A stretch of DNA of 7,406 bases from an uncultured Pseudorhodobacter sp. (GTDB lineage: Bacteria > Pseudomonadota > Alphaproteobacteria > Rhodobacterales > Rhodobacteraceae), in NCBI GenBank assembly GCA_945952425.1, contig CAMFIX010000141.1, positions 1 to 7,406 of the forward strand. Direction: 5' to 3'. The notes beneath the pieces were generated by a model. That model did not search any database. It worked only from the letters and a program-made list of their open reading frames with translations, and was not told the origin of the DNA. The position numbers and the translations under genes were made by a program. Below, piece by piece: positions 1 through 5,860 of the stretch. Every line of letters begins with the position of its first letter. The first letter of the stretch is position 1.

Positions 1-4
1 GGTA

Positions 5-382
5 ATGAGCGACGCCCTTCTGAGTTTCAAAGACATGTGCGCCCGGTTCGAGGTCACCCCCCGCACCCTGCGCTATTACGAGTATATCGAGCTTCTGGCC
101 CCGCAAAAGCAGGGCCGCAGCCGGTTCTATGGCCCGCGCGACTGCGCCCGGCTGACGCTGATCCTGCGCGGCCGCCATTTCGGCTTTTCGCTGGAGGAAA
201 TCCGGCAATGGCTGCAGCTTTACGACGAAAAGGGCACGCGGCCGCAGCTGGAGGCCTGGCTGAGCCTGGCCGACGCCCGCCTGGCCGCGCTGGAGGCTGA
301 GGAGGCCGCCTTGCAGGCCCGCATCGCCGACCTGCGCGCCTTGCGCGCGACCTCGGCGGAAGCGCTCGCGCGGTTGACGTGA
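5..382 (+). CDS. MerR-family transcriptional regulator (first of two tandem copies)
   Basis: A 125-residue one-component regulator with an N-terminal MerR winged helix-turn-helix (about residues 5-75) and a C-terminal helix rich in Leu, Ala and Glu (about 84-122) that should form the antiparallel dimer coiled coil. The recognition part reads VTPRTLRYYE, followed by an RGRHFGFSLEEIRQ segment. That segment is typical of MerR regulators of acyl-CoA and branched-chain amino acid catabolism (LiuR-like) as I remember them. Its only cysteines are Cys12 and Cys48, in the DNA-binding half, so it lacks the C-terminal thiol cluster of metal sensors. The start overlaps a TAA (TAATG at 3-7), which hints at a translationally coupled gene upstream, but its ribosome site lies outside the window. 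The stop codon falls inside the operator-like repeat at 374-405. The family is clear; the ligand and targets are inferred from the neighbours. Confidence 0.9.
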   Translation: MSDALLSFKDMCARFEVTPRTLRYYEYIELLAPQKQGRSRFYGPRDCARLTLILRGRHFGFSLEEIRQWLQLYDEKGTRPQLEAWLSLADARLAALEAEEAALQARIADLRALRATSAEALARLT

Positions 383-405
383 CGTTACCTTGACGTAAAC
401 GTCAA
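374..405. promoter_or_regulatory. Tandem ACGT-type inverted repeat, probable MerR operator
   Basis: Positions 390-405 read TTGACGTAAACGTCAA, a perfect inverted repeat with 7-bp arms and a 2-bp spacer. An imperfect copy starts 16 bp upstream at 374 (TTGACGT, one base, then ACGTTA), so the same half-site recurs at 374 and 390. A short palindrome between two MerR genes, upstream of an acyl-CoA dehydrogenase, is what an autoregulated MerR operator would look like. LiuR-type regulators are predicted to bind ACGT-based palindromes, from memory. TTGACG at 374-379 could be a -35 element with a poor -10 (TAAACG, 396-401) 16 nt later; this promoter reading is weak. The inverted repeat is seen directly and the role is inferred. 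Confidence 0.65.
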
Positions 406-461
406 TCCCCCTTCCCAAAGCCCGCCGCAGCCGCCATCCTTGTCGCAAAGGGGGGCTCTGG

Positions 462-848
462 ATGGACGACCTTCTGACCATCGGCGAGATGTGCGCGGCC
501 TATCAGGTCACCGCCCGCACCTTGCGGTTTTACGAGCAGAAAGAGCTGATCCAGCCGCGGCGCGAGGGCGCGCATCGGCTTTACGACCGTCGGGCGCGGG
601 CGCGGCTGCAGCTGATCCTGCGCGGCAAGAGGTTCGGCTTCAGCCTGGAAGACATCCGCCAGCTGCTGAACATGTACGAACGCGACGGGACCAATGCGGC
701 GCAGCTGGCGCGCACGCATGAGCTTGCCGTCGCCCGGCTGGCCCAGATGGAAGCGCAGCGCGCCGAGCTGGATGTGGCGATTGCAGAACTGAAAACGGAA
801 TTGGCCGAGGGTGCCGCGATGCTCGCCGCCCTCAAGGCAGCGGAGTAA
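462..848 (+). CDS. MerR-family transcriptional regulator (second tandem copy)
   Basis: A 128-residue paralogue of the regulator just upstream; by eye about 40 of the first 74 aligned positions are identical. The MerR winged helix-turn-helix spans about residues 4-74 and contains VTARTLRFYE and RGKRFGFSLEDIRQ. A predicted dimerisation coiled coil covers about 85-125. The only cysteine is Cys11, which argues against metal sensing. The purine-rich AAAGGGGGG at 447-455 lies 6 nt before the ATG and supports this start. The gene follows the palindrome at 390-405 and ends 3 nt before the acyl-CoA dehydrogenase, so it is very probably co-transcribed with it and may control both. A LiuR-like regulator sensing an acyl-CoA intermediate is the best guess. 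The family assignment is firm and the effector is unknown. Confidence 0.92.
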   Translation: MDDLLTIGEMCAAYQVTARTLRFYEQKELIQPRREGAHRLYDRRARARLQLILRGKRFGFSLEDIRQLLNMYERDGTNAAQLARTHELAVARLAQMEAQRAELDVAIAELKTELAEGAAMLAALKAAE

Positions 849-851
849 GAC

Positions 852-2573
852 ATGGCCTGGCATGCCCCCCTGGACGAGATGGATTTCGTGCTGCACCGCG
901 TCTTGAAGGTGCAGGACAGCGACATTCCCGGCTATGCCGAGCTGGACCCCGGCTTTACCGCCGCGATCCTGGGCGAGGCAGGGAAACTGGCGGAGGAGGT
1001 TCTGGCGCCGCTGAACGCCGTGGGCGACCGGCAGGGCTGCCGGTTGGAAAACGGCCAGGTCCGCGTGCCGGAGGGCTTTCACGCGGCCTTCGACGCTCTG
1101 CGCGACGGCGGCTGGACGGCGATCGACTGCGACCCGGCCGACGGCGGCCAGGGGCTGCCTTACGTCATGCACACCGCCGTCAACGAGCCTTTCGTCAGCG
1201 CGAACATGGCCTTGAACATGTATATGGGCCTGACCCACGGCGCCTATTCGGCGCTGCGCCTGCATGGGTCGCCGGAGTTGAAGGCCGCCTATCTGCCCAA
1301 GCTCGCGTCCTGCGAATGGACCGGCACGATGAACCTGACCGAGCCGCAATGCGGCACCGACCTCGGGCTGATCCGCACCAAGGCCGAGCCTGCGCCCGAT
1401 GAGTCGTGGAAGGTGACGGGGACGAAGATCTTCATCTCGGCCGGGGATCATGACCTGGCGGAGAACATCATCCACCTGGTGCTGGCGCGCGCTCCGGGCG
1501 GGGGGGAGGGGACCAAGGGGCTTAGCCTTTTCCTGGTGCCCAAGGTGATCGACGGGGCGCGCAATGCGGTCTCTCCGGGCAAGGTCGAGGCCAAGATGGG
1601 CATCCATGGCAATGCGACCTGCGTGATGAATTACGACGGGGCGACGGGCTGGCTGGTGGGCGATCTGCACAAGGGCATGCGCGCCATGTTCACCATGATG
1701 AACGAGGCGCGGCTGGGCGTCGCCATGCAGGGCTTTGCCGTGGCCGAGGCCGCGCACCAGGCCGCGGTGGCCTATGCGAAGGAGCGGCTGCAGGGCCACG
1801 GCACCCGCTCCGACGGGCTGGAGCCCTTGATCGTCCATCCCGACATCCGCCGCATCTTGATGGACCACAAGGCCTTCCTGCAGGGCGCCCGGGCGCTGAC
1901 CTATTGGGGCGCCACGCTGATCGACCGGGCGCATCGGATGGGCGACAAGGGGGCCGATGGGGTGGTGTCGCTGCTGATCCCGGTGCTGAAAGGGTTCCTG
2001 ACCGACAAGGGCTTCGAAGTCGCGGTCAGCGCCCAGCAGGTCTGGGGCGGGCATGGCTATATCGAGGACAACGGCATGAGCCAGCATGTCCGCGACGCCC
2101 GCATCGCGATGATCTATGAAGGCGCGAATGGGGTGCAGGCCCTGGACCTGGTGGGCCGCAAGCTCGGCGCCGAGGGCGGCAAGCCGGTGATGGCCTTCTT
2201 CGAGATGGTGAAGGCGGAAGTCCACGCCCATGACGACCGGCCCGAGATGGCGGAGTTCACCGCGCCGTTGAAGGCGGCCTCCAAGCAGATGCAGGCGGCG
2301 GCGATGATCTTCGTGGAGCGCGGGCTGAAAGACCCCGACGACGCGCTGGCGGGCTCGACCGACTTCCTGCACCTGGTCGGACATGTGTGCCTGGGGCTGA
2401 TGTGGGTGCGGATGGCGCGGGCGGCGCTGGAGATGGGCGGCGATTTCGGCGCGGCCAAACTGGTGATCGCGCGGCATTACATGACGCGGGTCTTGCCGGC
2501 CTGCGGGCTTCATCTGGCGCGGATCGAGGCGGGCGGGAGGACGGTGATGGGGCTGAAGGCGGAGGCGTTTTGA
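852..2573 (+). CDS. Acyl-CoA dehydrogenase, DmdC-like subfamily with extra C-terminal domain
   Basis: An FAD-dependent acyl-CoA dehydrogenase of 573 residues that should oxidise an acyl-CoA to the 2-enoyl-CoA and pass electrons to electron-transfer flavoprotein. It is longer than the roughly 380-400 residues of classical members. It has a short N-terminal extension with APLDEMDFVLHRVL (about 1-35), the alpha/beta core with LTEPQCGTDLG (162-172) and MNEARLG (283-289), then QVWGGHGYIED (396-406). IYEGAN (421-426) supplies the presumed catalytic base Glu423. An added C-terminal helical domain covers about 445-565. This layout matches the group that includes 3-methylmercaptopropionyl-CoA dehydrogenase DmdC and many long-chain or unassigned FadE-type enzymes. 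GGAG at 842-845 sits 6 nt before the ATG. It is coupled to the MerR gene upstream, and a strong hairpin follows the stop. Enzyme class is certain; substrate chain is not. Confidence 0.95.
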   Translation: MAWHAPLDEMDFVLHRVLKVQDSDIPGYAELDPGFTAAILGEAGKLAEEVLAPLNAVGDRQGCRLENGQVRVPEGFHAAFDALRDGGWTAIDCDPADGGQGLPYVMHTAVNEPFVSANMALNMYMGLTHGAYSALRLHGSPELKAAYLPKLASCEWTGTMNLTEPQCGTDLGLIRTKAEPAPDESWKVTGTKIFISAGDHDLAENIIHLVLARAPGGGEGTKGLSLFLVPKVIDGARNAVSPGKVEAKMGIHGNATCVMNYDGATGWLVGDLHKGMRAMFTMMNEARLGVAMQGFAVAEAAHQAAVAYAKERLQGHGTRSDGLEPLIVHPDIRRILMDHKAFLQGARALTYWGATLIDRAHRMGDKGADGVVSLLIPVLKGFLTDKGFEVAVSAQQVWGGHGYIEDNGMSQHVRDARIAMIYEGANGVQALDLVGRKLGAEGGKPVMAFFEMVKAEVHAHDDRPEMAEFTAPLKAASKQMQAAAMIFVERGLKDPDDALAGSTDFLHLVGHVCLGLMWVRMARAALEMGGDFGAAKLVIARHYMTRVLPACGLHLARIEAGGRTVMGLKAEAF

Positions 2574-2585
2574 TTTCGGATAGCG

Positions 2586-2629
2586 CCGGGGAGGTTTCAC
2601 ACCTCCCCGGACCCCTCCGTGGGATATTT
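2586..2629 (+). terminator. GC hairpin followed by ATATTT, probable terminator
   Basis: A perfect 10-bp stem (CCGGGGAGGT at 2586-2595 with ACCTCCCCGG at 2601-2610) closes a 5-nt loop and begins 12 nt after the dehydrogenase stop codon. About 13 nt further on is ATATTT (2624-2629) rather than a clean U tract. I recall very similar hairpin plus GGGATATTTG strings after genes in Rhodobacteraceae, so this may be a repeated family element. It probably ends or attenuates the MerR-dehydrogenase transcript. Confidence 0.6.
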
Positions 2630-2713
2630 GAGCCAGTATGAAAGGAGCAAGGGGCGAGGGGGGGGCGCATCGTCCGGTTGCTTCGGGGGTCAAGGCGGTT
2701 CAGGCTGCGGGCG

Positions 2714-2721
2714 AAAGGAGG
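2714..2721 (+). promoter_or_regulatory. Ribosome binding site that fixes the start of the small gene
   Basis: AAAGGAGG is a near-perfect Shine-Dalgarno sequence ending 6 nt before the ATG at 2728. The in-frame ATG 90 nt upstream (2638) lies beside the terminator hairpin and has no comparable site. Confidence 0.8.
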
Positions 2722-2727
2722 GCCCCG

Positions 2728-2940
2728 ATGCCCAGGAGATTCCGACTGACGCGGCGGTTTCCCGTTGCGATGACCGAAGACGGCTACCGGCGCTTGCGGC
2801 GCTTTGCGCAGGAGGCCGGGTTGGAGGAAGGCGAGGCTTTGTCCTTTCTCTTCGAGAATTTTGACTCTGTGACCGATACCGAAAAACTGGTCCACCGGAT
2901 GCGGCTGTTCCAGGCGGAGCTGGAGGCGAGGAAGGGATGA
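2728..2940 (+). CDS. Small conserved-looking protein, candidate ribbon-helix-helix fold
   Basis: A 70-residue protein that I do not recognise as a named family. The N-terminus is basic (five Arg in the first ten residues) and the middle is amphipathic. Residues 11-46 follow the ribbon-helix-helix layout without a gap: a strand (FPVAMTEDG), a first helix (YRRLRRFAQEAG), a turn (LEEG) and a second helix (EALSFLFENF), then a charged C-terminal helix. I chose the ATG at 2728 because of the excellent ribosome site at 2714-2721; an in-frame ATG at 2638 would add 30 residues rich in Gly and Ala. The stop overlaps the next ATG (ATGA at 2937-2940), so it is translationally coupled to the glutathione S-transferase gene. 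It could be a small DNA-binding regulator of that run or simply a helical accessory protein. The reading frame is well supported; the fold is inferred. Confidence 0.72.
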   Translation: MPRRFRLTRRFPVAMTEDGYRRLRRFAQEAGLEEGEALSFLFENFDSVTDTEKLVHRMRLFQAELEARKG

Positions 2941-3557
2941 AACTCTACGGCTTTGGCGAAAGCGGCAATGCCTACAAGGTGGCGCTGATGCTGGCTTTGA
3001 CCGGCACGGAATGGGAGCTGGAATTCGTCCCCTTCTTCACCGGCGGCACGCGCACCCCCGAGTTCCGCGCCATAAATGAAATGGGCGAAGTGCCGGTCCT
3101 AGTCGATGGCGAGGTGGTGCTGGCGCAATCGGGGGTCATGCTGGAATACCTGAGCGAGCTGACCGGCCAGTTCGGCGGCCGCGACCCGGGCGAGCGGCGC
3201 GAGGTTCTGCGCTGGCTCTTCTGGGACAACCACAAATTCTCGACCCAGATCGGCACGACGCGGTTCTTGATGAACTTCCTTGCCCCCGAAAAGCGCCCCG
3301 AGGCGGTGATCGCCTTCCAGCAGGGGCGGCTGCGCGCGGCCTATGGCGTGCTGGAGACGCATCTGACCAGCCGGGACTGGATCGTCGGCGCGGGGCCGAC
3401 CATCGCCGACCTGTCGTGCTGCGGCTATCTGTATTACCCCGAGCCCTTCGGCTTTTCGCGCGAGGACTGGCCCGCCATCGCGGCCTGGCTGGACCGGATC
3501 GCGGCCCTGCCCGGCTGGAAACCGCCCTACGACCTGATGCCCCCCGCTTTCGCATAA
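2937..3557 (+). CDS. Glutathione S-transferase family protein
   Basis: A 206-residue cytosolic GST-like protein. The N-terminal thioredoxin-fold domain (about 1-78) begins KLYGFGESGNAYKV, where Ser9 is a candidate to activate the glutathione thiol. It contains EVPVLVDG with the cis-proline Pro53, and AQSGVMLEYL, where Gln64-Ser65 should bind the gamma-glutamyl part of glutathione. The all-helical C-terminal domain (about 85-200) has the TIADLS capping motif with Asp158. Start codon and upstream stop overlap (ATGA), with GGAAGGG just before as a weak ribosome site. It lies between a small unknown protein and a thiolase, so it may be a detoxification or thiol-conjugation enzyme tied to acyl-CoA breakdown. 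The actual substrate cannot be read from sequence. Family certain, function class probable. Confidence 0.92.
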   Translation: MKLYGFGESGNAYKVALMLALTGTEWELEFVPFFTGGTRTPEFRAINEMGEVPVLVDGEVVLAQSGVMLEYLSELTGQFGGRDPGERREVLRWLFWDNHKFSTQIGTTRFLMNFLAPEKRPEAVIAFQQGRLRAAYGVLETHLTSRDWIVGAGPTIADLSCCGYLYYPEPFGFSREDWPAIAAWLDRIAALPGWKPPYDLMPPAFA

Positions 3558-3567
3558 GGAGACCGCC

Positions 3568-4773
3568 ATGGACGCCTATATCTTCGACGCGATCCGCTCG
3601 CCCCGCGGCAAGGGGCGGCCGGACGGGGCCTTGCACGAGGTGACGGCGGTGGCGCTTTCGGCGCAGATGCTGGACGCTTTGGCGGGGCGCAACGGGCTGA
3701 AAGGGCCGGTGGTCGAGGATGTGATCTGGGGCAATGTCACCCAGGTGGGCGAGCAGGGCGGGTGCCTGGCGCGCTCGGCGGTGCTGGCCTCCGGGCTGGA
3801 CCAGGGCATCCCGGGGCTTGCCATCAACCGCTTTTGCGCCAGCGGGCTGGAGGCGGTGAACCTCGCCGCGGCGCAGGCGGCGGCCCTGGGCGGCGGCTGG
3901 ATCGCGGGCGGGGTCGAGATGATGAGCCGGGTGCCGATGGGCTCGGACGGGGCGGCGATTGCGGTGGACCCTTCGCTCGCCATGGGCACGGGCTTCGTGC
4001 CGCAGGGGATTTCGGCGGACCTGATCGCGACGGAATACGGGTTTACCCGCGAGGATGTCGATGCCCTGGCCGTCGAAAGCCAGCGCCGCGCGGCGGAGGC
4101 CTGGGCGCAGGGGCGCTTTGCCCATTCGCTGATCCCGGTGCGCGACCGCAACGGGCTGATGATCCTGGAGCATGACGAATACATGCGCCCCGGCACCGAT
4201 ATGGCGACACTCGCTGCGTTGAAACCCGCCTTCCGCGAGATGGGCGAGGTGATGCCGGGCTTCGACAAGGTCGCCCTGATGAAATACCCCCATCTGGAGC
4301 GCATCCGGCATGTCCATCACGCCGGCAATTCCAGCGGCATCGTCGATGGGGCGGCGGCGGTGCTGGTGGGCTCCAAGGCCTGGGGCGCCGCACGGGGGCT
4401 GAAGCCGCGCGCGCGCATCCGCGCCGTGGCGCGCGTCGGCACCGAACCCACGATCATGCTGACCGGCCCGGTTCCCGTCACCGAACGGGTGCTGAAATCC
4501 GCCGGGCTGACCATCGGCGACATCGACCTCTTCGAGGTGAACGAGGCCTTCGCCGCCGTCGTCCTGCGCTTTCAACAGGCCTTCGGCGTCGATCCGGCCA
4601 AGGTCAACGTGAACGGCGGGGCCATCGCCATGGGCCATCCCCTGGGCGCGACCGGGGCGATGATCCTCGGCACTTTGCTGGACGAGATGGAGCGGCGCGA
4701 CCAGGCCCTGGGGCTGGCGACCTTGTGCGTCGCCAGCGGCATGGGCGCGGCGACGGTGATCGAAAGGCTGTGA
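3568..4773 (+). CDS. Acetyl-CoA C-acyltransferase (thiolase), FadA-like
   Basis: A 401-residue thiolase that should cleave 3-ketoacyl-CoA with CoA to acetyl-CoA and a shortened acyl-CoA, or run the reverse condensation. The nucleophile is Cys90 in NRFCASGLEA. NEAFA (325-329), the GHPLG histidine His357 and the acid-base Cys387 in LCVASGMGAA complete the active site. The last motif differs slightly from the more usual GGG form. Length is normal for the family. AAGGAG at 3556-3561 overlaps the stop of the GST gene and sits 6 nt before the ATG, so the two genes are in one operon. In related bacteria this gene is often followed by a FadB-type multifunctional enzyme; here an intergenic gap and an unrelated operon follow. 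Degradative FadA-like use is favoured by the dehydrogenase nearby, but a biosynthetic thiolase cannot be excluded. Confidence 0.95.
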   Translation: MDAYIFDAIRSPRGKGRPDGALHEVTAVALSAQMLDALAGRNGLKGPVVEDVIWGNVTQVGEQGGCLARSAVLASGLDQGIPGLAINRFCASGLEAVNLAAAQAAALGGGWIAGGVEMMSRVPMGSDGAAIAVDPSLAMGTGFVPQGISADLIATEYGFTREDVDALAVESQRRAAEAWAQGRFAHSLIPVRDRNGLMILEHDEYMRPGTDMATLAALKPAFREMGEVMPGFDKVALMKYPHLERIRHVHHAGNSSGIVDGAAAVLVGSKAWGAARGLKPRARIRAVARVGTEPTIMLTGPVPVTERVLKSAGLTIGDIDLFEVNEAFAAVVLRFQQAFGVDPAKVNVNGGAIAMGHPLGATGAMILGTLLDEMERRDQALGLATLCVASGMGAATVIERL

Positions 4774-4964
4774 CATGAGGCGCTTGGCCGACGAAACGGC
4801 GCAGATGTACCGCCTGATGGGCCACCCCGTCCAGACATGCGCCTTTCGCATGTCTGCTGCCCGTGTCGTTTTCGGCCGCATAAACGTCGTTTCAACCATG
4901 GGAGGATTTACTTCTGGTTGTATCGCCAGCCTCTGCTCAAAGCGTTTCGAGGACCACTCCGCCC
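4774..4964. other. Intergenic region, lower GC, no gene seen
   Basis: About 190 nt between the thiolase stop and the first NTF2-like gene. Positions 4861-4920 are close to 50% GC, clearly below the flanking genes, as expected for a promoter region. It holds the hairpin at 4832-4856, a weak AAACG-T-CGTTT inverted repeat (4882-4892), and a GGGAGGA string (4900-4906) that looks like a ribosome site but has no fitting start codon. I could not place a convincing -35/-10 pair. A frame is open from ATG 4775 through the gap, but it only continues as an out-of-frame shadow of the next gene. Confidence 0.6.
4832..4856. terminator. Perfect 10-bp stem hairpin, terminator or operator
   Basis: CAGACATGCG (4832-4841) pairs exactly with CGCATGTCTG (4847-4856) across a CCTTT loop. 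It lies about 60 nt after the thiolase stop. No U tract follows directly; TTTT appears only about 12 nt later. It may terminate the thiolase transcript, or act as a protein site for the operon downstream. The structure is seen directly; the role is open. Confidence 0.45.
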
Positions 4965-5384
4965 ATGTTTTCCCGGCTGCAAGATCTCATGCAATGGCGC
5001 GCGTCGCTGCTCATGTCGGGGAAGTTCCGCGAGCTGGCGGAAGAATACCTCTACCCGCTGCCGGTCTATCTGGGCGGTCGCCAGCAGGTCTTGCGCAACA
5101 AGGCCGAGATGGAAACCGCGCTGCGCCGCCTGTCGGTCATCGCCAAAAGCAGCGGCATCACCCGGATCGACGCCACGGTCCGCGCGCTGGAGCTGCCGCG
5201 GGCCGGGCGTTTCCGCGTATGGATCAGCCACCGCGACTTCGGGCCCGAGGGGCAGCTGCGCGGCGGGGGCCAGTTCGTGCACTACTGCCGGTTGACCGAC
5301 CTCGGCATCAAGACCGAGATGTCGGACTATCCCGACTGCCGCGCCGACTGGATCTCGACCGAGCCGCAGCGCGCGCTGGCCTGA
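4965..5384 (+). CDS. NTF2/SnoaL-like small protein, copy A
   Basis: A 139-residue soluble protein with no signal peptide or membrane segment. It opens with an amphipathic helix (LMQWRASLLMSGKFRELAEE), then a LPVYLGG strand, a helix around 46-62, and alternating strands such as RFRVWISHRDFG (82-93) and GQFVHYCRLT (102-111). The order of helices, the Pro-containing strand after the GKF turn and the later sheet fit the alpha+beta cone of NTF2/SnoaL proteins. The same pattern recurs in the genes at 5418 and 7239. I saw no catalytic Asp/His set that would justify naming a reaction. The ATG at 4965 is the first usable start in a frame opened by the TAA at 4881; GAGGA (4949-4953) is a distant, modest ribosome site. 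It is the first gene of the NTF2-cupin operon. The fold is inferred with moderate confidence; function unknown. Confidence 0.75.
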   Translation: MFSRLQDLMQWRASLLMSGKFRELAEEYLYPLPVYLGGRQQVLRNKAEMETALRRLSVIAKSSGITRIDATVRALELPRAGRFRVWISHRDFGPEGQLRGGGQFVHYCRLTDLGIKTEMSDYPDCRADWISTEPQRALA

Positions 5385-5399
5385 CGCCCGTCCAGGCCT

Positions 5400-5411
5400 C
5401 CCCCGCGGGGG
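5400..5411. repeat. 12-bp GC palindrome over the ribosome site of NTF2-like copy B
   Basis: CCCCCGCGGGGG is a perfect palindrome that contains the only G-rich stretch (5407-5412) able to act as ribosome site for the ATG at 5418. With no loop it would form a duplex only between strands, or a shifted hairpin. It may be composition alone. Confidence 0.3.
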
Positions 5412-5417
5412 GCGCCC

Positions 5418-5858
5418 ATGGCTGAACGCACCATCCCCGGCCTCTCCGACCTGCTGACCCGCGCCCTGGTCACCGGCGATTTCGCGCTTTATGCCTCGCT
5501 GATGGTGCTGCCCATGCAGTTCACCCCGAGGGGCGAGAAACCTTACGTGCTGACGACCGAGGCCGAGCTGCGCGCCGATTTCGAGCTTTACGTCGATATC
5601 ATGCGCCTGCATGGCGTGACCGACATCTACCGCAAGCTTCTGGGCATCGCCCGCACCGATCAGGGCGCCGAGGCGCGCTGGCTGACGCATATCCTCGTCC
5701 GCGCCAACCTTCTGACCCCGCCCTTCCAGACCTTGATGCGCGTCGTTCCCGGCGCGGGCGGCTGGAAGATCGCCGAGATCGAAAGCTCGGAAGGCCATAT
5801 CCACTGGTCGATGGGCCAGGCCGTCATCGAGGACGGCGCATTCAAGAAGAAGGAGTGA
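5418..5858 (+). CDS. NTF2/SnoaL-like small protein, copy B
   Basis: A 146-residue protein with the same layout as the gene before it: a helix (SDLLTRALVTGDFALYASLM), a strand starting LPMQF, a TTEAELRADFELYVDIM helix (46-62), a DIYRKLLGIA strand (69-78) and paired strands ARWLTHILVRAN (86-97) and FQTLMRVVPGAGGWKIAEIE (103-122). That last strand and turn pattern is common in SnoaL/NTF2 proteins, where a Trp-Lys-Ile strand follows a glycine turn. The lysine-rich end overlaps the ribosome site of the cupin gene, so the two are probably translated together. The gap after copy A is 33 nt. No active-site residues could be assigned. A small ligand-binding protein or a lyase/isomerase-like enzyme are both possible. 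Confidence 0.8.
   Translation: MAERTIPGLSDLLTRALVTGDFALYASLMVLPMQFTPRGEKPYVLTTEAELRADFELYVDIMRLHGVTDIYRKLLGIARTDQGAEARWLTHILVRANLLTPPFQTLMRVVPGAGGWKIAEIESSEGHIHWSMGQAVIEDGAFKKKE
5850..5855 (+). promoter_or_regulatory. Ribosome binding site that fixes the single-cupin start
   Basis: AAGGAG ends 5 nt before ATG 5861. A GTG at 5855 would overlap this site itself and has nothing suitable upstream, so ATG 5861 is preferred. Confidence 0.7.
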
Positions 5859-5860
5859 CC

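Noticed and set aside
5..848. Metal-sensing MerR regulators
   Set aside because: Both lack the C-terminal cysteine pattern of metal sensors, and no metal-transport gene is nearby.
402..2693. Long open frame on the - strand
   Set aside because: Lies wholly antisense to the second MerR gene and the dehydrogenase; its composition (His, Arg, Gln, Pro rich, no known motif) is that of a high-GC mirror frame.
2638..2727. Longer start for the 70-residue protein
   Set aside because: The added residues are Gly/Ala-rich, the ATG is next to the terminator element, and the strong ribosome site is at 2714-2721.
2728..3557. Toxin-antitoxin pair, because a small RHH-like gene overlaps the next gene
   Set aside because: The partner is a normal-length GST with glutathione-site motifs, not a toxin fold.
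3136..4899. Long open frame on the - strand opposite the GST and thiolase genes
   Set aside because: The opposite strand encodes proteins with clear catalytic motifs; this frame is low in complexity and motif-free.
4900..4920. GGGAGGA as ribosome site of a leader peptide or an earlier start for NTF2-like copy A
   Set aside because: No ATG or GTG lies at suitable distance in the right frame; a TTG at 4918 opens only an out-of-frame shadow.
4775..5425. + strand frame of 216 codons across the gap and NTF2-like copy A
   Set aside because: Most of it is copy A read out of frame and becomes rich in Arg, Pro and Ala. Only its first codons are kept, as a low-interest finding.
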